From an uncultured Clostridia bacterium (lineage in GTDB: Bacteria; Bacillota; Clostridia; Christensenellales; Borkfalkiaceae): a DNA stretch of 53,163 nucleotides. The stretch is from contig CANQUL010000004.1 of assembly GCA_947627015.1 (NCBI GenBank), positions 1-53,163 of the forward strand. The letters are read 5' to 3'. A program made the position numbers and the translations under genes. Below the pieces are notes generated by a model that ran no database searches, was not told the DNA's origin, and saw only the letters and a list, made by a program, of their open reading frames with translations. Below are positions 9,597 to 17,407 of this stretch, in pieces; the stretch's first letter is position 1; each line of letters begins with the position of its first letter.

Positions 9597-9625
9597 ATGA
9601 TACTGCAAAACGGGCGGAAAGTCAA
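9597..9625 (-). promoter_or_regulatory. sigma-A promoter of the rhamnosidase gene
   Basis: On the minus strand: -35 TTGACT, 17-base spacer, -10 TATCAT, about 25 bases upstream of the rhamnosidase start codon. Confidence 0.8.
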
Positions 9626-9743
9626 GGGCGCCCGCGGCCCGAGGGCAAAAAACAGACGGTGCAGCCGGCGCAGAAAGTTTGCGCCGATTGCGCCGTCCCA
9701 GGAGATGTATTGGGGGTTGCCTGCATCCGGCGCTCCCATGGAA

Positions 9744-9769
9744 CCCGTACGGACCGAAGTCCGTACGGG
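9744..9769 (-). terminator. hairpin after the GH3 / membrane-partner operon
   Basis: CCCGTACGGA and TCCGTACGGG form a 10-bp stem with a six-base loop, about 45 bases past the stop codon of the small membrane gene. No clear T-run follows, so termination is inferred from position. Confidence 0.45.
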
Positions 9770-9812
9770 CCGGCCATTGGGGAGGAGGCCAAATGACTTG
9801 GAGAAATCGCTT

Positions 9813-10328
9813 TTACGCTTCTTTCTTCGCCATGGTGCAGTACGATGCGACGATGGACACGATGGACGAGACGAGGAAGAGGATCATCCCCGTGATTACC
9901 ATGTAACCCGTCTGGACTGCCTTGGGATCGATCTCGAGTTCGGCGTTGGAGAAGAACGTCCAACCGAGTCCGGTGAAGGAACCGTAGAGGAAGTAAAGGA
10001 ACACAAGAACGAGGAGAGCGGGAACGACGATGCGGAGCGCACCGACCACGAAGCCGCAGACCTTGCCGACGATGCCTTCGAACTTAAACTGATCGAGCAC
10101 GATGGCAACGACGAGGAATACAAGGGCGAGGATGGTGCACAGCATAACGGTGCTTGCCATTGCGGAATCTTCGGCGCGGGTCATATCATAGAACACGCCC
10201 TGTCCCGCGATGACGAGGCCCGCGCCCGCCTTGACGGTTATATTGTAGAGGATGAGCCCTACCACGCTGAGGACGATGGTGAGCAGAGAGAGCCAGGTAC
10301 CGAGGCCTTGTTTCTTCAAAATCTTCAT
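9813..10328 (-). CDS. small four-helix membrane protein, partner of the GH3 enzyme
   Basis: 171 residues with four predicted membrane helices: residues about 10-30, 60-80, 88-118 and 142-165, with a stretch containing GWTFFSNAELEIDPKA before the last helix. No named family recognised. Its ATG lies one base after the GH3 stop codon, with AGGAGG inside the end of the GH3 gene, so the two are co-translated. The second GH3 gene of the window (35.4 kb) is followed in the same way by a different four-helix protein of 139 residues. A role as membrane subunit, stabiliser or sugar-passing partner of the surface GH3 is an inference from that repeated arrangement. Confidence 0.8.
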   Translation of the reverse strand: MKILKKQGLGTWLSLLTIVLSVVGLILYNITVKAGAGLVIAGQGVFYDMTRAEDSAMASTVMLCTILALVFLVVAIVLDQFKFEGIVGKVCGFVVGALRIVVPALLVLVFLYFLYGSFTGLGWTFFSNAELEIDPKAVQTGYMVITGMILFLVSSIVSIVASYCTMAKKEA

Positions 10329-10329
10329 C

Positions 10330-13300
10330 TTAGTTTTCCTCCTTCTTTTCGGGAATTACGATGGATGCGATCCAAGCGCCGCCCGCAATCGCGGTGAGCA
10401 CGCCGAAGGCAGCCTCGAGGCCGATGAAGATGTACTCCCAAGAAGCATGGGCGATCTGCCCGTCGGGATCGTGATGATGGATCGTCGATTCGGGAACTAC
10501 GATGTCTTCACCCGTGTTGGCCACGACTTCGACATAGAGACCGGAACCGCTGTGGGCGATGGTGTAGAGTTCATAGAGAGCCGTCTGGCGAGCCTGTGCC
10601 GCGAAGGCAGGATCCTTCTTGACGCTGCCGAGGGTGAGCGTCTGCGCGCTGCCGACCGTTGCGGAATCGCTGTAATCGGTCGCACTCGAACCCATGTAGA
10701 AGTTTCCGCCGCGCATGCTTGCAAGCTGGTTGACCGTCGCCTGAATGAGTGCGCCTGCTTCGTGATAGCTGTTGGCGCGGCCCATATCGGTGGTGACGAT
10801 CCCGGTGAAGCCCCACTCTTCGCGCATGATATTCTTGATGTAGCCGACGCTGTTGGTGACGTTGGTCGCACCGATGCGGGCGAAGGACATCATGACGCCG
10901 GTGCCGTTGCCTTCGTGGACGCGGAGAGCGCCTTCGTAGCAGCGAGTATCCGTCTCACGGACTTTCTGTTCGGTCATGTAGGCAGCGTTGCCCACACGGT
11001 TGAGTTCCTGATCGTTGAAGCCCATGTGCTTGGGACCGCAGATGGAGCCGCATTCGGTCGCGCCGCGGAGCTGCTCTGCACCGATCCGGTTGGTGAGCAT
11101 CGGGTCTTCGGACATGTACTCGGAGTTACGGCCGTTGTACGGATGACGGTGCTGGTTGAGACCTGCGCCCCAAACGGTGACGGCGTTGGAAGCATACTCG
11201 CTCGGGCTCTGCGTCTTCTGAAGCCAGAGGCCGCCTTCGCCTTCGAGCTTGCCCCATTCATAGGCAAGCGCGGGGTTGAAGCTCGAACCGAGCAGGGTGT
11301 TGGAAGCGACATTCAGGTTGAGGGTACGGTCATGACCGTCCTTGGTCCCTACTTTGAGGCTCTGCGAATATCCCGCAACGGACTCGGACTGCACACTGCC
11401 GGGGTTGCCGATGCCGGGGAATTCCTTGGTGGCGTGACCGCCACTCGGAACGCTTGCGACCGCAACGCCGAGAGGGATCGCCGCAGCGACTGCCTGCCAT
11501 TCTTCGGAATGAATGTTATTGAACGCCTCGGGCTTGCTGACCGCAACGCTCATGATCCACTGCCAAACGGAGGTGTAGCTGCCGCCTGCCATCTGTGCGG
11601 GGGTCGTCGGTTCGACCTTGGCCCACTTGCTCTCGTCGGTCTCCTCTACGGGTTTGTACTGGGCGTTGATGAGCTCGATGAGCCACTCTTCTTCCTTCTC
11701 CGCCCCCTTGATCGTGAACTTGGGCTCGGGCTGGATGCCGCTGTCGTTTGCACGGTTAGTGTAGTTCTTGGGGAAGGTCGTCTTGTAGTTGCTTCTCGAG
11801 AGATACGTCACGGTATCTTCGCCGAGGAAGTAGTTGATATCTGCATTCTTCATCTGATTGCGGACCGCAACGCCGTTGGAGTTTGCGAACGTCTGCTCGT
11901 CAAGCGCTTTGATCTCGCTCCACTTGAAGCAGATGCCGCTGCCGTCGGTGGTGCCGTCGGTATCCTTTTCCTGTGCTTCGAGAACGTTGTTGACTGCCTC
12001 GTGCGCACCGGCTGCCGCGGTGAAGTAGTAGTCACCGGGATCGAGGATATAGGTACCTGCGCCGCTCAAAGCGGTGGAATCCCAGCTTGCAAGATAGTGG
12101 GTGGGAAGTACGATCTTCACATCCGCGCTCTTTCCGGCCTTGACTTCGACCTTGGCGGAGCTCAGGAAATCGATCGCGGACTTCTCGACCTTGTGCTCGA
12201 TGTCATACTGCGTATAGGGCTTGTTGACATAGAGCTGTGCAAGGAAGGTGCCGTCCTTGTCGCCTTCGTTGGTCACACGGACGGTCGCCGTGATGTTTCC
12301 TGCCTCGGTAAGGTCAACGTGGACGCTCGTGATCTCCTGCTTGTAAGGGATGTAGGAAAGGCTCTGCCCGAAGGGGAACACAACTTCCTTGGAGTAATCC
12401 CAAGCCTCGCCCGTCGACGAACCGATCGTGTCCTTGGCATTGTAGTCGGGGTTCACGATGGAATCGTAGTAACGGGATTCATAGTACTTGTACCCGACAT
12501 AGATGCCCTCGGCTTCGACGATGTAGTTGTCCGCCTGATAGCTCGTCGTTCCGCGGCCCAGGGGATCGGTGAAGCTCGAGATCGTGTTGAGGTCGGCGTA
12601 CTGCTGCTGGCCCATGTTGATAACGGCGGGGTTGTAGCTGTTATCATAGGCATAGGTGTCGGTCAGACCGCCCGTGGCGTTTGCCTTGCCGGCGAGCACG
12701 TTGGCGATGCCTTCGTACTGGAAGTCGTTGGGGATGCCGCAGAAGCCGATGGCGTCTACTTCATGATCCCCGCCCTTGGCGATGGGACCGAGCTCCATGG
12801 CGTTGGCGGAGACGACCAGAACGACCGTCTTTGCGCAGTGCGTCCTGGAATAGTCGATCATCTCCATCTCCTCGGTGGAGAGGGCGAGAGGATCGTCCGC
12901 GTTCTCTGCGTCATCGGTCATGTAGTTGCTGCCCTCACCGCCGCCGCGGCCGACTGCAACGATACCGATGGAGTTCTCAGGAATGACCCAAGTGGTCTTC
13001 TCTTCGAAAACTTCGGGAAGTTTATAAGTGGTGGGATTTCCTTCTCTGTCCGTCCCGCTCATGCCGGCCGAGATCATGGCGCCGGTGAAATCTTCCGCTT
13101 TGACGGTCGTGTTGACGTTGATCCCGTCGATGGCGTTGAGAGCATCGTAGAGCGTGACGCTCTGGAACCACGTCCAATACTCCGTGACGTTGCCGGACGA
13201 TTCCTGCCTGTGGTCATAGTTGCCCGCGACAACGCCGGTGTGGCCGTTCGGAAGGTTGTAGCAGCTCCATCCGAAGAGCGCGACGTTGGCATTCGCGGCA

Positions 13301-13647
13301 AGGGGAAGCGCCTCGTTATCGTTCTTGAGGAGAGCAAAGCCCTCTTCGCCCTGCTTCACAGTGTGGGCTTTGAGCGCTTCGACATACTCTTCTACGGTAG
13401 CATGCTCGGTCTCGTAGCTCTTGCCTGCGAGATACGAATAGCCTTCGGTCGAACCGGGGATCGTATAGGAAGGGATCGTCTCATCCCAATCCTTGTACTT
13501 TGTGCGGTCGACCTTGAACCATCCGTCCATCCAGCCGATTGCGATGTTCGACATCGCAACGGTGTACGCAACCGTGGACAAGGTGAGAAGCGCAGCCGTC
13601 GTCGCGGCCAAGCCGCGCAGAAGTGGTGTAAACTTCTTGAGTTTCAT
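10330..13647 (-). CDS. membrane-anchored GH3 glycosidase with permuted domain order
   Basis: 1105 residues. An N-terminal signal-anchor (about 10-35) and a C-terminal membrane helix (about 1070-1092, then EKKEEN) flank the enzyme. The alpha/beta sandwich domain comes first (EGFALLKNDNEALPL, later FPFGQSLSY), then a fibronectin-III-like domain (VRVTNEGDKDGTFLAQLYV), then the TIM barrel with GPKHMGFND (about 872-880) and TTDMG (Asp at about 953, the expected GH3 nucleophile). Standard GH3 enzymes have the barrel first; the reverse order is known from Ruminococcus albus beta-glucosidase. Likely a beta-glucosidase- or xylosidase-type exo-enzyme on the outer face. A hairpin element and a DeoR-family gene lie upstream. 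Confidence 0.9.
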   Translation of the reverse strand: MKLKKFTPLLRGLAATTAALLTLSTVAYTVAMSNIAIGWMDGWFKVDRTKYKDWDETIPSYTIPGSTEGYSYLAGKSYETEHATVEEYVEALKAHTVKQGEEGFALLKNDNEALPLAANANVALFGWSCYNLPNGHTGVVAGNYDHRQESSGNVTEYWTWFQSVTLYDALNAIDGINVNTTVKAEDFTGAMISAGMSGTDREGNPTTYKLPEVFEEKTTWVIPENSIGIVAVGRGGGEGSNYMTDDAENADDPLALSTEEMEMIDYSRTHCAKTVVLVVSANAMELGPIAKGGDHEVDAIGFCGIPNDFQYEGIANVLAGKANATGGLTDTYAYDNSYNPAVINMGQQQYADLNTISSFTDPLGRGTTSYQADNYIVEAEGIYVGYKYYESRYYDSIVNPDYNAKDTIGSSTGEAWDYSKEVVFPFGQSLSYIPYKQEITSVHVDLTEAGNITATVRVTNEGDKDGTFLAQLYVNKPYTQYDIEHKVEKSAIDFLSSAKVEVKAGKSADVKIVLPTHYLASWDSTALSGAGTYILDPGDYYFTAAAGAHEAVNNVLEAQEKDTDGTTDGSGICFKWSEIKALDEQTFANSNGVAVRNQMKNADINYFLGEDTVTYLSRSNYKTTFPKNYTNRANDSGIQPEPKFTIKGAEKEEEWLIELINAQYKPVEETDESKWAKVEPTTPAQMAGGSYTSVWQWIMSVAVSKPEAFNNIHSEEWQAVAAAIPLGVAVASVPSGGHATKEFPGIGNPGSVQSESVAGYSQSLKVGTKDGHDRTLNLNVASNTLLGSSFNPALAYEWGKLEGEGGLWLQKTQSPSEYASNAVTVWGAGLNQHRHPYNGRNSEYMSEDPMLTNRIGAEQLRGATECGSICGPKHMGFNDQELNRVGNAAYMTEQKVRETDTRCYEGALRVHEGNGTGVMMSFARIGATNVTNSVGYIKNIMREEWGFTGIVTTDMGRANSYHEAGALIQATVNQLASMRGGNFYMGSSATDYSDSATVGSAQTLTLGSVKKDPAFAAQARQTALYELYTIAHSGSGLYVEVVANTGEDIVVPESTIHHHDPDGQIAHASWEYIFIGLEAAFGVLTAIAGGAWIASIVIPEKKEEN

Positions 13648-13755
13648 GGTTACCTCCTCCTTATAAGGATTAAAATTTTTTATTATAATCGCACCCGCGC
13701 TCCGCCGCTCTCCTGTAAACGGCCTCGCACAAATGAAATTACCGCTGTCTCGTTT

Positions 13756-13802
13756 TTGCGTTTGCCCTGCTCTGCGGGCAAACGCAAGGGGGATCCCCCT
13801 TG
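13756..13802. repeat. double-hairpin element upstream of the first GH3 operon
   Basis: A 12-bp stem (TTGCGTTTGCCC with GGGCAAACGCAA, 8-base loop) directly abuts the palindrome CAAGGGGGATCCCCCTTG. It lies about 110 bases upstream of the first permuted GH3. An element of the same design is at 38,703-38,748 upstream of the second GH3. Confidence 0.75.
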
Positions 13803-13832
13803 CAGCCGACTTGTTCGGAATCGGCGTGCGGA

Positions 13833-13849
13833 TTGACCGAATCGATCAA
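13833..13849. promoter_or_regulatory. possible operator between GH3 and the DeoR-type gene
   Basis: TTGACCGAATCGATCAA is an imperfect 17-bp inverted repeat in the divergent intergenic region, 104 bases before the deoR promoter -35 box. It could bind the adjacent regulator. Nothing beyond symmetry and position supports it. Confidence 0.3.
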
Positions 13850-13952
13850 AATGTTAATTTTGCTCAATCTCGATGTCTGCTTCTTTCAAGTGCCATTAGT
13901 CTACCACGCTTGCACATTTTTGTCAATAGTTTCCTTAAATTTGATTGAAAAC

Positions 13953-13981
13953 TTGACAAACGCGCAAAAAAGTGCTATAAT
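13953..13981 (+). promoter_or_regulatory. consensus sigma-A promoter of the DeoR-type regulator
   Basis: Perfect -35 TTGACA (13953-13958) and -10 TATAAT (13976-13981) with a 17-base spacer, 31 bases upstream of the start codon. Confidence 0.92.
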
Positions 13982-14012
13982 ACAAGCACAAACGAGCAAA
14001 GGAGCAATCAAA

Positions 14013-14759
14013 ATGGCTTTTCGAGACCGCAGTGAAGAAATTTTGGAGTACCTCAAAGTGCATGGGACGGCCACGGTGGAGACCCTTGCGCGCACGCTCT
14101 ACGTCAGCGAGGCGACCATCCGCAGAGACCTCAACGAGATGAAAAAGCTCGGGCGGATCGAGCGCTCGCACGGGGGCGCGTTCCTTACGGAGAATTCCGA
14201 CGAGATGTCCATCTACGTCCGGCGGACCAAGAACGCCAAGGAAAAACTCCGCGCCACGGAACTCGCCATTAAGAGCCTGCCCGAGTTCCAGACCGTGTTC
14301 ATCGACAACTCCTCCACCTGTCTCGCCCTCGCCGAGCGGCTCAACTTTTCGCACAAGACGGTCATCACCAACGGCGTGCAGGTGGCGCTGTCCGTCTCCA
14401 AGAACAGCGACGTCACGCTCATCTGTCCCGGAGGCGAGATCCGATACAATTCGACCGCGTTCATGGGTACCATGACCGTGAATGCGCTTCACAATTTCAA
14501 ATTCGACCTTGCGCTTCTGTCCTGTTCCGCAGTGGATGCGGAGGGGAGTTACGAGTTCAGTGTGGACTCCATGCAGATCAAGCGCGTGGCCATGGACAAG
14601 AGCAAAAAGCGGGTGCTGATCTTTGACCGGACCAAGCTCGATCTGACCGCGCCCTGCCGCACGGCTCCCCTCTCGGACTATGACCTCATCGTCACCGAAG
14701 CCCCCGACGAGGCGCTCGTCGCTCTCCGCGCCGTGCATCCCAACGTCCAAAACAGCTGA
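14013..14759 (+). CDS. DeoR/GlpR-family transcriptional regulator
   Basis: 248 residues. N-terminal winged helix-turn-helix (residues about 5-57; the VETLARTLYVSEATIRRDL segment is the DeoR signature) followed by the GGAFL hinge and a DeoRC sensor domain with the phosphosugar-binding pattern around FIDNSSTCLALAERL and VITNGVQVALSV. These proteins usually repress sugar genes and respond to a phosphorylated sugar. The ATG has AAAGGAG upstream. It is divergent from the GH3 operon and a few kilobases from the rhamnose genes, so either may be its target; this is inference. Confidence 0.92.
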   Translation: MAFRDRSEEILEYLKVHGTATVETLARTLYVSEATIRRDLNEMKKLGRIERSHGGAFLTENSDEMSIYVRRTKNAKEKLRATELAIKSLPEFQTVFIDNSSTCLALAERLNFSHKTVITNGVQVALSVSKNSDVTLICPGGEIRYNSTAFMGTMTVNALHNFKFDLALLSCSAVDAEGSYEFSVDSMQIKRVAMDKSKKRVLIFDRTKLDLTAPCRTAPLSDYDLIVTEAPDEALVALRAVHPNVQNS

Positions 14760-14850
14760 AAAGGCCGTCCGCAGACAGCGGGGCCCGAAAATTTCGTACG
14801 AAAAAGGCCCGCTTCCGTTGGGACGGCTTCCGGATAAAAAAAGTTTTTTC

Positions 14851-14895
14851 GATGATTAAAAATCATCGGCTTACATTCATCGAATGTGGTATAAT
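14851..14895 (+). promoter_or_regulatory. hairpin and promoter of the ECF-type gene
   Basis: GATGATT and AATCATC form a small hairpin (14851-14867) after a T-run. The -10 box TATAAT (14890-14895) is preceded by TGTGG, as in several other promoters of the window; the -35 region is weak. The ribosome binding site TTTGGAGGG follows. Confidence 0.6.
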
Positions 14896-14927
14896 GATAT
14901 CACCAAATCGTTTGGAGGGAATATACG

Positions 14928-15506
14928 ATGATTGAACAGGTTCTGACTCGTCACAATGCAGCTCTCCGTGTGAAGATCACGGTAAAAACGCTGATTTCGG
15001 TTGGAATTATCGCGCTTGCGGTGATTCTTCCGCAGATCGTGCACCTTGCCCTCGGCGCGCCCGGCGGCGTCGAGTGGCTGCCCATGTATCTTCCCGTCCT
15101 TCTCGGCGGGTGTCTGCTCGGCTGGAAGTGGGGCTTGGGCGTGGGAATCCTCTCCCCCGTCATCAGTTTTGCGATCACTTCGCTTGCCGGTAACCCCATG
15201 CCCGCCTTGGCCCGTCTCCCTTATATGATCGTGGAACTTGCGGTCTTTGCGGCGGTTTCGGGAATCTTTTCGCAAAGGATCGCCAAAAACGGTTGGATGG
15301 CGTTCCCCGCGGTACTTCTTGCGCAGGTTTCGGGCAGGCTCGTATTCCTCATGATCGCTGCCGTTTTCGAGAGCGTTTCTCCTCTCTCGGCGGCAACGGT
15401 TTGGTCGCAGATCCAAACGGGACTTTTGGGCATGGTACTGCAAGCCGTTGTCGTACCCTTCCTTGTGATGGGACTGCGCCTTCTCCTTATCAAAGACAAG
15501 GAATAA
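14928..15506 (+). CDS. ECF transporter S-component-like membrane protein
   Basis: 192 residues with five to six membrane helices. The central pattern LPMYLPVLLGGCLLGWKWGLGVGILSPVIS, followed by a second LPYMIVELAVFAAVSG stretch, is typical of substrate-binding S components of energy-coupling-factor vitamin transporters. These bind one vitamin or metal and use shared ATPase and T subunits encoded elsewhere; none is in this window. The substrate cannot be told from sequence and no riboswitch is evident upstream. Confidence 0.75.
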   Translation: MIEQVLTRHNAALRVKITVKTLISVGIIALAVILPQIVHLALGAPGGVEWLPMYLPVLLGGCLLGWKWGLGVGILSPVISFAITSLAGNPMPALARLPYMIVELAVFAAVSGIFSQRIAKNGWMAFPAVLLAQVSGRLVFLMIAAVFESVSPLSAATVWSQIQTGLLGMVLQAVVVPFLVMGLRLLLIKDKE

Positions 15507-15511
15507 AAAAT

Positions 15512-15808
15512 ATGTCCGAGAAAATGACGAACAGGAAACTTGCTGCTTTGGAGACAAAGAGGAAATTGTTGGAAACGGCAAAGGTCATCATCCGAGCATA
15601 TAACAGCATGTTCATTCAGCCCGATCCCTTTTTCTCGGCAGAACTCAATTACTATAAAAGTTTCCGCTCCGCCTACGATCTCGCCTTCGAAACGGGAGAT
15701 TACTCCGCGCAGACGGCTAAAATCGGCGGCGCGTTCGATGTGACCGCCGCCCTCAAAGAAGCCGTAAAAACACAGTTCGAAAACAGCTTTCAAGACTACA
15801 TGGAATGA
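15512..15808 (+). pseudogene. TetR-like remnant or small protein with a TetR-type N-terminus
   Basis: 98 residues starting five bases after the ECF-type gene. The first 28 residues (MTNRKLAALETKRKLLETAKVII) look like the first helix of TetR/AcrR regulators, but the expected helix-turn-helix with its TYF motif is absent; the sequence moves directly into AYNSMFIQPDPFF and a helical C-terminus. A further short frame, MSIDAIEPYLKAL at 15846-15887 in another phase, resembles a regulator C-terminus. An internal deletion plus frameshift of a TetR gene explains this best. It could instead be a real small protein of unknown role. No clear ribosome binding site is seen. Confidence 0.45.
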
Positions 15809-15894
15809 GCGGCCGAAGGTTTCCGTTCGCGACGAAAGAGCGGACATGAGCATTGATGCGATCGAACCGTATCTGAAAGCGCTGTAAAAAAATT

Positions 15895-15924
15895 CAGCGA
15901 GGAAAGATTTCCTCGCTGTTTTTT
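15895..15924 (+). terminator. intrinsic terminator
   Basis: CAGCGAGGAAA pairs with TTTCCTCGCTG and is followed by TTTTTT. It ends the ECF-type / TetR-remnant transcript. Confidence 0.92.
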
Positions 15925-16028
15925 GTGACTCACCCAAAGGGGCATTCCGATATAAAATTAAGTTTTTCTTGATTCCCTATGGAACATCCTCCGTTGAGAA
16001 GCGAGCCTTCTTTTGTGCCTCTCTGCAA

Positions 16029-16226
16029 TTATTCGATGCCTTCGTTGAGCTTTTGGAGGAGCTCATCGAGATCGTTGCCGTGCACCGAGACGGCCTCGGC
16101 CACCGTTTCGCCGTGCGCAAGCGCGCAGCCGAAGCAGTGCATGCCCGCCGCAAGCAGGATCTCCGCCGCGTTGGGGTTGAGTTCGAGGCATTCCGCAATG
16201 AGGGTATCCGCCGTGATCTTTGCCAT
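16029..16226 (-). CDS. DUF1858-type redox disulfide protein
   Basis: 65 residues. Matches the short DUF1858 family, often found fused or next to hybrid-cluster proteins: opening MAKITADTLIAE, a central ELNPNAAEILLAAGMHCFGC with the CxxC motif HCFGCALA (Cys at about 31 and 34), and a helical end. The cysteine pair suggests a thiol redox or cluster-carrier role; the exact function is unknown. The start codon has AAGGAG upstream. It follows spoVAC by about 100 bases on the same strand. Confidence 0.85.
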   Translation of the reverse strand: MAKITADTLIAECLELNPNAAEILLAAGMHCFGCALAHGETVAEAVSVHGNDLDELLQKLNEGIE

Positions 16227-16324
16227 AACTTTTTTCTCCTTTTTGCTTTCCCGAAAATTATAGCACATTTTCGCGTGTATTTCAACTGTTTCGGCGCAAT
16301 TTTTCGGACCGATCGGAGAAAACC

Positions 16325-16780
16325 TTACCCGGCGAGGCGCAGCAGCCAATAGATGAGCCCCACCGCGGCGCCGCTCGTCACGCCGAACACGAGGATGGGC
16401 CCCGCCACGAGGAACATCTTGGCCGCCATGCCATAGACATAGCCCTCCGTCTTGAATTCGATGGCGGGCGAGGCGACGGAGTTGGCAAAGCCCGTGATGG
16501 GCACGATGGAACCGGCTCCCGCGTTCTTTCCGATGCGGTCATAGACACCCAGCCCCGTGAGCAGCGTCCCTAAAAAGATGAGGGCGGCCGAGACGGTGCC
16601 TGCAAGTTCGTCCCCCGTGAGGCCGGCGAATTCGAGCAGGTACCGGAAGAACTGCCCGATGACGCAGATGAATCCTCCCACCAGAAAGGCGCGGCCGCAC
16701 GTCTTGAAGTGCTGCGTGGGCGGGTCGAACGAATTGACGTAGCGGATATAATTTCGGTTGGCAAATTTTTTTGCGGTCAC
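16325..16780 (-). CDS. spoVAC: stage V sporulation protein AC
   Basis: 151 residues with about four membrane helices. The segments AFLVGGFICVIGQ, GLGVYDRIGKNAGAGS and VPITGFANSVASPAIE match SpoVAC closely. SpoVAC is part of the spore inner-membrane channel for dipicolinic acid and has mechanosensitive-channel character. The usual partners spoVAD and spoVAE are not next to it. It starts with GTG; AGGGAGG lies at good spacing and the GTG overlaps the stop of a 30-codon upstream frame (GTGA). Presence of the gene suggests a spore-forming or formerly spore-forming host. Confidence 0.92.
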   Translation of the reverse strand: MTAKKFANRNYIRYVNSFDPPTQHFKTCGRAFLVGGFICVIGQFFRYLLEFAGLTGDELAGTVSAALIFLGTLLTGLGVYDRIGKNAGAGSIVPITGFANSVASPAIEFKTEGYVYGMAAKMFLVAGPILVFGVTSGAAVGLIYWLLRLAG

Positions 16781-16869
16781 GGGCGGTCCTCCCTGCGCGC
16801 GGCGCCGGGAAAGCAGCTCTCCCGTTCGTCCCGCGTCTTGCCGATCGGTTCGTTCTTGATCTTTTTCAT
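16777..16869 (-). CDS. possible 30-residue protein coupled to spoVAC
   Basis: The frame begins MKKIKNEPIGKTRDERES and ends in REDRP, with its TGA overlapping the spoVAC GTG. The protein is short, charged and contains one Cys. The GTGA overlap and the spoVAC ribosome binding site inside its end suggest translational coupling. Its own ribosome binding site is poor, so it may be only a leader frame. Confidence 0.4.
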   Translation of the reverse strand: MKKIKNEPIGKTRDERESCFPGAARREDRP

Positions 16870-16912
16870 ACGTCTAATTTGGGGAAAAACGCGGTTTTTT
16901 ATACCCCATGTC

Positions 16913-17407
16913 TCATTTTACGTACGAAGCAAGGAGGTCGTAGAGCGTCTGGTAGAAGTCCCCGAGATAGGTCCGTGCGAGCGAATCCATGCGATAGGCC
17001 TCGAGACGGGCCGCGGCGTCGGATTCCACCTCCATGTAATAATTGCGCACGAGGAGGAAGCGCTGGGAATAGGAGAGGTTGTAATTGGGGTTATCGGGAT
17101 AGCGGTAGGGTCCGTTCTCGTTCCCCTCGCTCGAGAGCGCCTCATAGGCGAGCTGCTGCAAGAGATCCTCGCGCACCGCGTCCACCTCGGCGTTTGCCGC
17201 GTCGGTGAGACGGGTCTCCTCGCGGATCCGTGCATACGCGCGCACCGTTCCCCGTTCGAGAAGGCGGAAAAAGAGCGCCTTCTTCTCCTCTTCGAGCTCT
17301 GCGAGAAGGTTATTCTTCTTGACCTGCGCCACCCGCACCATGGACATCTGCACGGCGTTGAGGTCGGCGTATTGGGGATCGGACAGGTCGATGATATCAA
17401 TGGTCAT
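16913..17407 (-). CDS. phage-cassette protein of unknown role (last gene)
   Basis: 164 residues, no recognised family. The first part (LSDPQYADLNAVQMSMVRVAQVKKNNLLAELEEEKKAL is the region) is helical and coiled-coil-like; a Tyr/Asn-rich loop around YRYPDNPNYNLSYSQ follows, then more helix. Its ATG overlaps the stop of the nozzle-like gene (ATGA), so it belongs to the phage structural cassette. By position it could be an internal virion or tail-tip protein; this is inference. Confidence 0.75.
   Translation of the reverse strand: MTIDIIDLSDPQYADLNAVQMSMVRVAQVKKNNLLAELEEEKKALFFRLLERGTVRAYARIREETRLTDAANAEVDAVREDLLQQLAYEALSSEGNENGPYRYPDNPNYNLSYSQRFLLVRNYYMEVESDAAARLEAYRMDSLARTYLGDFYQTLYDLLASYVK

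Noticed and set aside
9622-9963. 113-residue minus-strand frame across the gap before the rhamnosidase
   Set aside because: Runs through a hairpin and promoter, overlaps the small membrane gene out of frame, and lacks a ribosome binding site.
10252-13836. 1194-residue plus-strand frame
   Set aside because: Antisense shadow of the first GH3 gene; no domain, no start signals.
14820-14930. Vitamin riboswitch before the ECF-type gene
   Set aside because: The leader after the -10 box is only about 30 bases, too short for a known riboswitch, and no conserved motif is seen.
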